The notes under the pieces were generated by a model that ran no database searches, had not been told where the DNA came from, and worked only from the letters and a program-made list of their open reading frames with translations. The position numbers were made by a program, and so were the translations under genes. Below, piece after piece: positions 57,705 to 64,000 of a stretch of 64,000 nt of DNA (its first letter is position 1; every line of letters starts with the position of its first letter). The stretch is from Plesiocystis pacifica SIR-1 (GTDB taxonomy: Bacteria > Myxococcota_A > Polyangia > Nannocystales > Nannocystaceae): positions 1 to 64,000 of the forward strand of contig NZ_ABCS01000002.1 in NCBI RefSeq assembly GCF_000170895.1. Direction: 5' to 3'.

Positions 57705-58451
57705 ATGGCTGGAGCCGATCAACGAGCACGCATCGTCGCGGCCCTCGTGCGCCACGGGGACTACGAACAACCCGAGCGCGTACCCAGCGCCCACTTGCCC
57801 CACCCGCTCACCGCCCGGGGTCGCGAGCAAGCCGCCAAGCTCGGCCACCAGTTGTGGGCCGCGGCGAGCGAGCTGGGCCTGCGCGTGAACCCCACCCTGC
57901 ACACCTCGACCTTGCTGCGGGCGAGCGAGACCGCCGGCCTGGCCGCGGGCGTGCTGTCCACCCTCGCCGCGGGCGCGGACTTTGACGTGGCCGAGTTCCC
58001 CGACCTCGCCGAGCGCAGCACCGGCTCGGGCAACAACCTGACCGTCGACCAGATCGAAGCGATCATCCGCCGCGACCCGCGGCGCCCCGTGCTGCCCTCG
58101 GGCTGGAAGGCCCACCCGCGCTACCGCCTGCCGCTGCTCGGCGCGGAGTCCTTGATGCAAGCCGGGGCGCGGGTCGCCGCCCACGTCGAGGTCCGCTGCC
58201 ACGAGCTGCGCGCCGCCGGCGAGGACACCCTCGCGGTGTTCGTCAGCCACGGAGGCGCCCTGCGCCACGCCGCCGTGTGCATGGGCGCCCTCGAGCTCGC
58301 CGCCGTGCCCGGCCTGTCCATGCACCACTGCGGCTTCGTCCTGCTCGAGCTCCAGCGCAGCGCCGAGCAGATCGAAGACGGGCTGCCCGGCGCCTGGACG
58401 AAGGTCGGGGGGGCGTGGAAAGTTCGCCCCCCCAAGCGCGCCCGCGACTGA
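57705..58451 (+). CDS. Histidine phosphatase family protein
   Basis: 248 residues from ATG 57705. The catalytic RHG is in ALVRHGDYEQPERV, a second Arg/His pair in TSTLLRASETAGLAAGVL and the late His in VFVSHGGALRHAAVCMGA. The order matches the phosphoglycerate-mutase-like histidine phosphatase fold. The substrate (phosphosugar, phosphoprotein or other) cannot be read. It starts a set of plus-strand genes; the metallophosphoesterase follows after 50 bp. Confidence 0.85.
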   Translation: MAGADQRARIVAALVRHGDYEQPERVPSAHLPHPLTARGREQAAKLGHQLWAAASELGLRVNPTLHTSTLLRASETAGLAAGVLSTLAAGADFDVAEFPDLAERSTGSGNNLTVDQIEAIIRRDPRRPVLPSGWKAHPRYRLPLLGAESLMQAGARVAAHVEVRCHELRAAGEDTLAVFVSHGGALRHAAVCMGALELAAVPGLSMHHCGFVLLELQRSAEQIEDGLPGAWTKVGGAWKVRPPKRARD

Positions 58452-58501
58452 CCTCCCCATCGATTTCGGCCCACTGACCTCGGACTGACCCCACCCCTGA
58501 C

Positions 58502-59857
58502 ATGTCCCGCTCTGCCCTCGCCGTGTCCCGACCCTCCCGCGACCCCCACGTGCCCCGCTACCAGGGCGCCGAGTTTTGCGAGCTCCCGCTGCCGCAGACC
58601 ACGGAGCCGTGGCCCAAACACAAGCGCCTGCGCGACGCGGCCATCGAGGACTACGACGCGAGCTTGCGAGAGCTCCGCTACCGCATCGGCGAGCGGCCCT
58701 TCGTGTGGCCCAACCGCACGATGTACTTCTTCGCCGACATCCACGCCGACGCCGACGCGTGGCGGCGCTCGCTGATCGCCTCGGGCGGGGTGCGCTGGCT
58801 CGGCCACGCCGACGACGCCTACGAGCTGACGCGCGAGGGTAAGCGCGCGCTGTTCGTGATCGCCGGCGACTGCTTCGACAAGGGGCCCAGCAACCTGCGC
58901 CTGCTCCGGGCCATCAAGATCCTCATCGACAAGGGCGCCGACGTCGAGATCCTCGCCGGCAACCACGACCTGCGCACCCTCGTGGGCCTGGCCTACATGG
59001 GCCGCAAGGAGCCGCGCTTCGCCCACCTGTTCGTGCGCATGGGCAAGAAGACCATGCCCCTGTTCGAGGAGCTTCGCCGCGAGTACCTCGAGCCCGACGA
59101 CGCCAGCGAGCTGAGCGAGGCCGAGCTCCACGAGCTGCTGTTCCCCGACGAGCGGTGGTTCGCGGAGTTCCCCGGCGAGGCCGAGGGCCTCGTGCCCGAC
59201 AAGAAGATCGCCAAGGAGCTCAAGCGCATCCGCGAGAAGATGGTCGAGCTGCCGCAAAAGTGCGAGGAGCTCGGCCTGAGCCTCGCCCACATCCACCGCG
59301 CCGCCGAGAAGGCCCGCGAGCTCTTCTTGCACCCCGGCGGCGAGTTCCACTGGTTCTTCGAGCGCATGGACGTCGCCCGGCGCTGGGGCTCCTTCCTGCT
59401 CGCCCACGCGGGCGTCGACGACGTGACGGCCAAGCTCATGGCCCGCGACGGCGTGTTCGGCCTCAACACCTGGTTCCACCGCCTGCTCGCCGACGATCCC
59501 TTCGAGCTCTATCACGGCTCCGTCGGCAACACCTTCCGGACCAAGTACCGCGAGATCGATCATCCCTTCACCGAGGCCGGCGTCCGCGACATGTACGAGG
59601 CCGGGATCTACGGCATCGTCCACGGCCACAAGAACATCCGCCGCGGCCATCGCGTGCTGATGCGTGAAGGCTTGCTCAACTTCGAAGCGGACTGCTCAGT
59701 CGATGTCAACACCCGCCGCGTCGAGGACATCGGCGGCCTCGGCTACGCGACCATGGTGTTTCGGCCGGACGGCGTGGCTCTAGGGATCAGCGCCGACTAT
59801 CCCCACGTCAAAGTGTTCGAAGCCGAGCGCGTGTTCCCCTTGCTGACCATCGCCTGA
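58502..59857 (+). CDS. Calcineurin-like metallophosphoesterase
   Basis: 451 residues. Metal-binding motifs are in order: FADIHADADAW, GDCFDKGPSNLRLLRAI, LAGNHDLRTLV, AHAGVDDVTAK and VHGHKNIRRGHRV, the full set for the di-metal phosphoesterase fold. A large helical insertion (about 175-275, RMGKKTMPLFEELRREYLEP onward) separates GNHD from the later His motifs. It is likely a cytosolic phosphatase of the bis-phosphate or Ser/Thr type, specificity unknown. Probably co-transcribed with the histidine phosphatase. Confidence 0.9.
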   Translation: MSRSALAVSRPSRDPHVPRYQGAEFCELPLPQTTEPWPKHKRLRDAAIEDYDASLRELRYRIGERPFVWPNRTMYFFADIHADADAWRRSLIASGGVRWLGHADDAYELTREGKRALFVIAGDCFDKGPSNLRLLRAIKILIDKGADVEILAGNHDLRTLVGLAYMGRKEPRFAHLFVRMGKKTMPLFEELRREYLEPDDASELSEAELHELLFPDERWFAEFPGEAEGLVPDKKIAKELKRIREKMVELPQKCEELGLSLAHIHRAAEKARELFLHPGGEFHWFFERMDVARRWGSFLLAHAGVDDVTAKLMARDGVFGLNTWFHRLLADDPFELYHGSVGNTFRTKYREIDHPFTEAGVRDMYEAGIYGIVHGHKNIRRGHRVLMREGLLNFEADCSVDVNTRRVEDIGGLGYATMVFRPDGVALGISADYPHVKVFEAERVFPLLTIA

Positions 59858-60002
59858 GCCCGCGGGCCCGGGCTACGGCGCGGCAACGCACGGGTGCCGA
59901 GTCCACCACCACAGAATCGCCGCCACGAAAGCGGCAAACTGTGGCAAATTTCCGCTATTGCCACCGGGCCTCGACGGTCCGCAGACAACGACCATTCGCA
60001 CC

Positions 60003-61742
60003 ATGTCCACGACGAGCCACGGCGGAATCCTGCGCAGCGATGCCACCTCTGAAGCGAACGGCCGCGTCCGCGTCGCATCGCCCGAGCGCCCCTGGGATCA
60101 ACTCGCCCGCGCTCGCCTGAGCCGCGAGGCGGAGCTGATGTGGTCGCTCAACGCGGCCAAGCTCCCGGGCATCCCCTCGCTGGTCTCCTGGGACCCGGAC
60201 AGCGCGACGCTGACCTACGCCCCCTCGACCACGGCGCCCCTGCTGCGCGGCCTCGGCCCGGGCCTGTCCTTGACCCGCGCCATCGAGCTCGCCGCCGGCA
60301 TGGCCTCGTGGCTGGCCCGGATGCACGCCCAGGGCGTCCTCTACCTCAGCGTGACCCCGGCCGCCCTCGCCTGGGACCCGGCCACGCGCCAGCTCGAGGC
60401 CCGCACCCTCGGCTCGGCCCGCCGCATCGGCGAGATCAACCACCCCAAGCTCAACGACTGGCAGCTGGGCAACTTCCCCTACCTCGCCCCCGAGCAGAGC
60501 GGGCGCATGCCGGGCTGCCGCCCCGACGGTCGCTCCGACCTCTACGGCCTCGGCGTGACCTTGTTCGAGCTCATGGCCGGGCGCCTGCCCCTGCTCGGCC
60601 GCGACCAGGACGACTGGATCGAGGCCCACCTCAACCGCCCGCCGCGGCGCCTCGCCGGCGAGGGCCTCGACATCCCCGACGCCCTCGACGCCTTCGTCTC
60701 CCAGCTCCTGGCCAAGGACCCCAACGAGCGCCCGCCCAGCGCCCAGGCCTGCGCCGACCGCCTCGCGGCCTTCCAAGAGCAGTTCGAGATCGGCATGCCC
60801 CTGGTCAGCAGCGCCAAGCTCAGCGCCGCGCCGACGCGGCTGTCGTGGGCCGGCGCGCCGCTCGAGCGCGAGGAGACCACCGCCGCGCTGCGGGCCTGCT
60901 TCGAGACCTGCGTGAAGGAGAAGCGGCCGACCCTCGGCACCATCCACGGCGCGATGGGCTCGGGCAAGACCGCCGCCGTCGAGTACCTGCGCGTGGCCGT
61001 CAGCGAGAACGGCGGCGCCTTCGCCCGCGCCAAGTTCGACGCCATCCCCTCGGCCATCCCCTACGCCGCGCTGCTCCGGGCCTTCGACGCCCTGCTCGAC
61101 GACCACCTCCCCGAGCTCGACGAGGCCGAGCTGGAGACCTGGCGCGTGCTGCTCGACGCCGGCTTGGGCCTGGGCGACCACGCCGACCTGCTCATGGCCA
61201 TGTCCCCCGCCCTGGCCAACCTGCTCCCCGACCGGCCCACGCTGACCGAGCTCGGCCCGGACCTGGCCAAGGCCCGGCTGCGCGAGGCCGTCGAGCGCCT
61301 CGTCGACACCATCCCGCGCGAGCGCCCCCTGCTGCTCTTCCTCGACGATCTCCAGTGGGCCGACGGCCCCAGCCTCGAGTTCCTCGCCGAGCTCCTGAGC
61401 CCCAACGCCAAGGCGCGCCCGGTGTGCTGCATCGCCGCCTACGAGGACGACGAGCTCGACGCCGACCACCCCGTGTCGGCCTTCCTCGCCAAGGTCCGCG
61501 CCGACCACCAGGACGCGCCGGAGCTCACCCTCGCGCCCCTGAGCCGCGAGTCCGTCGACACCCTGCTCGCCTACGGGCTCGAGCTCGAGGTCCCCGAGGT
61601 CGCCGAGCTCGGCGCGGTCGTCTACGCCGAGAGCGGGGGCAACCCGCGGCGGGCCGTCGAGTTCCTCGATCGGCTCGAGCGCGAGCGCCTCATCCACCAC
61701 ACCGACGGTCGGTGGCGGTGGGAGCTCGACCAGATCTCCTAG
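60003..61742 (+). CDS. Pseudokinase fused to an AAA-type ATPase domain
   Basis: 579 residues from ATG 60003. The first ~270 residues follow the Ser/Thr kinase fold of large myxobacterial sensor kinases but lack catalytic residues: the HRD position reads LYLSVTPAALAWD, the DFG position reads TLGSARR, and no glycine-rich loop is visible. PYLAPEQSGR and DLYGLGVTLFELMAG remain. The second half is an ATPase with GAMGSGKTAAVEY and LLLFLDDLQWADGPS. Related proteins usually continue with GAF and histidine-kinase domains to some 1700 residues; this one ends after the ATPase, either a scaffold or a truncated gene. Confidence 0.85.
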   Translation: MSTTSHGGILRSDATSEANGRVRVASPERPWDQLARARLSREAELMWSLNAAKLPGIPSLVSWDPDSATLTYAPSTTAPLLRGLGPGLSLTRAIELAAGMASWLARMHAQGVLYLSVTPAALAWDPATRQLEARTLGSARRIGEINHPKLNDWQLGNFPYLAPEQSGRMPGCRPDGRSDLYGLGVTLFELMAGRLPLLGRDQDDWIEAHLNRPPRRLAGEGLDIPDALDAFVSQLLAKDPNERPPSAQACADRLAAFQEQFEIGMPLVSSAKLSAAPTRLSWAGAPLEREETTAALRACFETCVKEKRPTLGTIHGAMGSGKTAAVEYLRVAVSENGGAFARAKFDAIPSAIPYAALLRAFDALLDDHLPELDEAELETWRVLLDAGLGLGDHADLLMAMSPALANLLPDRPTLTELGPDLAKARLREAVERLVDTIPRERPLLLFLDDLQWADGPSLEFLAELLSPNAKARPVCCIAAYEDDELDADHPVSAFLAKVRADHQDAPELTLAPLSRESVDTLLAYGLELEVPEVAELGAVVYAESGGNPRRAVEFLDRLERERLIHHTDGRWRWELDQIS

Positions 61743-61793
61743 GCCGTGAGACCCCCTGCGCGGGACAAACGTCGCTAGCCCGCTACTAGCCCG

Positions 61794-62669
61794 CTAGCCC
61801 GCGCCGTCGAGCTTGTCGGCGGTCTTGGTCTCGAAGTCCGAGGCGTCGTGGCGCTCGCGGAGCTGGCTGGCGGGGTCCCCCCAGCTGCGGTTGACCATGG
61901 CCCCTCGCTTGGCTCCGGGGCGCTCGGCGATCTGTCCAGCCCAGCGCCTGACGTGCTCGTACTCGTGCACCTGGAGGAAGGTGGCGCTGTCATAGAGCAG
62001 GCCCTTGCTCAGGGCGCCGTACCACGGCCAGATCGCCATGTCGGCGATGGTGTAGGCCTCGCCGGCCATGTACTCGTGGTCAGCGAGGTGACGCTCGAGG
62101 ACATCGAGCTGGCGCTTGACCTCCATGGCGAAGCGGTTGATCGGATACTCGAGCTTGACCGGCGCGTAGGCGTAAAAGTGGCCGAAGCCGCCGCCGAGGT
62201 AGGGGGCGGCGCCCATCTGCCAAAACAGCCAGTTGAGGGTCTCGGTCCGGGCGGGGCCCTCGGTGGGCAAGAAGGCGCCGAAGCGCTCGGCGAGGTAGAG
62301 CAAGATGGCCCCAGACTCAAATACGCGCCGCGGCGGATCCTGGCTGCGGTCGAGCAGCGCCGGGATCTTGGAGTTGGGGTTGATGTCCACGAAGCCGCTG
62401 CCGAACTGATCGCCCTCGAGGATGTTGACGAGCCAGGCGTCGTACTCGGCCTCGCGGTGGCCGGCGGCGAGGAGCTCCTCGAGCATCACCGTGACCTTGA
62501 CGCCGTTGGGCGTGGCCAGCGAGTAGAGCTGGAGGGGGTGCTCGCCCACAGGCAGCTCGCGCTCGTGGGTGGGGCCCGCGACGGGGCGATTGATCGCCGC
62601 GAAGCGCCCGCCCCCATCTTCGTCCCAGGTCCAGATCTCAGGGGGGGTATACGCGTCGCCTTCGGCCAT
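61794..62669 (-). CDS. yghU: YghU-type glutathione S-transferase
   Basis: 291 residues. The N-terminus (TWDEDGGGRFAAINRPVAGPT) and the thioredoxin-like segment with LQLYSLATPNGVKVTVMLEE and NPNSKIPALLD match YghU/YfcG-type Nu-class transferases, which act as disulfide-bond reductases with two glutathiones. The helical C-terminal half has WLFWQMGAAPYLGGGFGHFY and MAGEAYTIADMAIWPWYG. It lies convergent with the pseudokinase gene, 51 bp away. Confidence 0.93.
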   Translation of the reverse strand: MAEGDAYTPPEIWTWDEDGGGRFAAINRPVAGPTHERELPVGEHPLQLYSLATPNGVKVTVMLEELLAAGHREAEYDAWLVNILEGDQFGSGFVDINPNSKIPALLDRSQDPPRRVFESGAILLYLAERFGAFLPTEGPARTETLNWLFWQMGAAPYLGGGFGHFYAYAPVKLEYPINRFAMEVKRQLDVLERHLADHEYMAGEAYTIADMAIWPWYGALSKGLLYDSATFLQVHEYEHVRRWAGQIAERPGAKRGAMVNRSWGDPASQLRERHDASDFETKTADKLDGAG

Positions 62670-62856
62670 CTCAGCCCCTCCATACGCGGGCCCTCGTCGA
62701 CATGCTACGCGGACGGGAAAAACTCACCCCTGAGGTCGAATTCGGCGGATGAGGATCCATGATGTCGCCCCTCCCCGCGCCCCGAAGCTGCGCGTTTGTA
62801 CATCTGCGCGGCCAGGCTCCCGAGCGCCGCTTCGAACGCTACAATCACCGCCAGCC

Positions 62857-63336
62857 ATGACCGACGAGACCGAGACGAGCACCGAGACCCCCGCGACCAC
62901 CGACGCTCCGCCCGCCGACGGGGCCAGCGACGCCGAGCCCTCGCCCGAGCCGGTCGCCGACGATGACACCGCCGTCATCGAGGTCCGGCCCGACGTCAGC
63001 GACGAGGACGGCGAGGGCGACGACGACTCGGACGCGGAAGAAGCAGACTCGGACGACGACGACGAGAAGTCCAAGAAGGCGGACAAGCCCAAGAAGGTCA
63101 AGATCAACTTCGAGGCCTCCATGCCCCGGGGCGAGGCCGTGTCCTACTTCGACGCCATCGTCGGCGGGCTCAAGTCGGGTCGCCTCGAGTTCCGCCAAGA
63201 CGGCGACGTGCTCGTGCTCAACCCGCCCGAGCAGCTCGAGATCGAGGTCAAGGCCTCGCGCAAGAGCGACAAGGGCAAGGTCGTGTTCGAGATCGAGTGG
63301 AGCGACGAGAACCGCCCGCTCGAGATCCTGAACTGA
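62857..63336 (+). CDS. Amphi-Trp domain protein
   Basis: 159 residues from ATG 62857. The first ~80 residues are acidic and low-complexity (Asp/Glu/Ser with DDDDEKSKKADKPKK), then an amphi-Trp domain follows: KVKINFEASMPRGEAVSYFD, IVGGLKSGRLEFRQDGDVLV and KGKVVFEIEWSDENRP. These domains are small and of unknown function. The next gene starts 19 bp later, suggesting one transcript. Confidence 0.88.
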   Translation: MTDETETSTETPATTDAPPADGASDAEPSPEPVADDDTAVIEVRPDVSDEDGEGDDDSDAEEADSDDDDEKSKKADKPKKVKINFEASMPRGEAVSYFDAIVGGLKSGRLEFRQDGDVLVLNPPEQLEIEVKASRKSDKGKVVFEIEWSDENRPLEILN

Positions 63337-63355
63337 GCGCGTCGCCCTGGCGCCC

Positions 63356-64000
63356 ATGATCCGCCTCGCTTGCCAGCACTGCGGCGCGCCCATGACCGAG
63401 GTCGCGGCCCGCGACCGGCCGACCCTCGATTGCGAGCGCTGCGGCGCCGCGGACCCGCTCCCCGCCGACCTCCGGCTCGAGCTGCTGCGCTACCGCGGCC
63501 GCCTCGTCCGCGAGGTCGAGCGGCTGCGCGCCAGCGCCCTGCTCGGCGAGCTGAGCAAGGAGCTGAGCGCGGGGGGCTGCGTGCAGGTGCTGATCACCGG
63601 CGGCCTCGGCCTGGTCGCCCTCGTCTTCCTCGGGCGATGGGGCGCGGGGCAGCTGCCGTGGGCGACCTGGAACGAGAGCACGAGCGGCAAGCTCGCCGCG
63701 ACCGCCGTGATCTTCGGCGGCCTGCTCCTCGCCATGGTCGCCCTCGTGCTGCTCGCGGCGATCCCCATGATCTTCGCCACACGCCGCGCCAACGCCCGCG
63801 CCCGGGCCAAGGCCGACGCCCTCGACTACGACACGCCCACGACCTGCAGCTCCTGCGGCGCGCCCGCTCGCATCCCGCTGTGGGCCGAGCCGGGCGCCCT
63901 CCCCTGTCCCTTTTGTCGCACCCCCTTGCTGCCTCCCAGCGCTGCGGCCGAGGGCCTGTCCCAGGCCCGCGGGGAGGCGCGCGCGGCCGTGATCGCGGGG
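63356..64000 (+). CDS. Zinc-ribbon membrane protein (3' end outside window)
   Basis: 215 codons from ATG 63356 to the window end with no stop. An N-terminal zinc ribbon (CQHCGAPMTE then CERCGAADPLP) is followed by two hydrophobic helices (VQVLITGGLGLVALVFLGRW and AAIPMIFAT after LLLAMVALVLL). A second ribbon follows, CSSCGAPARIPLWAEPGALP then CPFCRTPLLPP. The protein continues past the window. It is probably translated with the amphi-Trp protein. Confidence 0.82.
   Translation, partial: MIRLACQHCGAPMTEVAARDRPTLDCERCGAADPLPADLRLELLRYRGRLVREVERLRASALLGELSKELSAGGCVQVLITGGLGLVALVFLGRWGAGQLPWATWNESTSGKLAATAVIFGGLLLAMVALVLLAAIPMIFATRRANARARAKADALDYDTPTTCSSCGAPARIPLWAEPGALPCPFCRTPLLPPSAAAEGLSQARGEARAAVIAG

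Overview
The window is about 70% GC DNA packed with genes on both strands and few operons longer than three genes. It has many lipoproteins with Ser/Thr/Glu/Gly-rich linkers after the lipobox, several Ser/Thr kinases with TPR tails, an ECF sigma factor, a sigma-54 activator and a hybrid histidine kinase. This looks like a large-genome myxobacterium, most likely of the Nannocystis/Plesiocystis/Enhygromyxa type. That placement is inference from style; there is no rRNA or other marker in the window.

Layout. 1-5.3 kb: a triple repeat array, a DUF6920-like membrane protein, an ABC-class ATPase, a cytochrome P450 and a lipoprotein. 5.3-11.8 kb: a full-length bacterial homologue of the major vault protein (MVP), a methyltransferase, a hybrid histidine kinase and an unknown protein. 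12-18 kb: TerC, then a CopD-like / di-haem cytochrome / propeller-lipoprotein operon. 18-23 kb: a lipoprotein whose signal peptide is interrupted in frame by a repeat, a small family-A DNA polymerase and a lysine-2,3-aminomutase-type radical SAM enzyme. 23-31 kb: VOC protein, AlkD-like repair protein, WYL regulator with divergent RidA, a pentameric ligand-gated channel, a Cys-rich lipoprotein, a TPR protein, an atypical tRNA and a repeat-companion protein. 31-43 kb: ECF sigma / secreted protein / Ser-Thr kinase cluster, a DCC-Cys-rich fusion, a methyltransferase, a DUF885 lipoprotein and others. 43-46 kb: divergent RtcR-like activator and RtcB-like RNA ligase. 46.4-49.3 kb: an ISL3 element nested in an IS4/IS701-type element, with both target duplications visible. 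49.5-64 kb: a frameshifted membrane gene, a second TPR kinase, lipoproteins, SDR, histidine phosphatase, metallophosphoesterase, a pseudokinase-ATPase, YghU-type GST, an amphi-Trp protein and a zinc-ribbon protein cut by the window end.

Two families of structured intergenic repeats tie the window together. Family 1 is a unit of about 84 bp: a small perfect hairpin, a short A/T-containing spacer, and a 10-bp stem with a C-rich (G-rich on the other strand) 22-nt loop. It occurs at seven loci in arrays of one to four, nearly always abutting stop codons. Family 2 is about 130-155 bp with three hairpins, found three times just 3' of genes. Both families show compensatory base changes in their stems.

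The best candidates for unusual biology are the bacterial vault protein and the two repeat families. Next come the RtcR/RtcB RNA-repair pair and the fusion or degenerate proteins: DCC-Cys-rich, pseudokinase-ATPase and a family-A polymerase with a decayed exonuclease.
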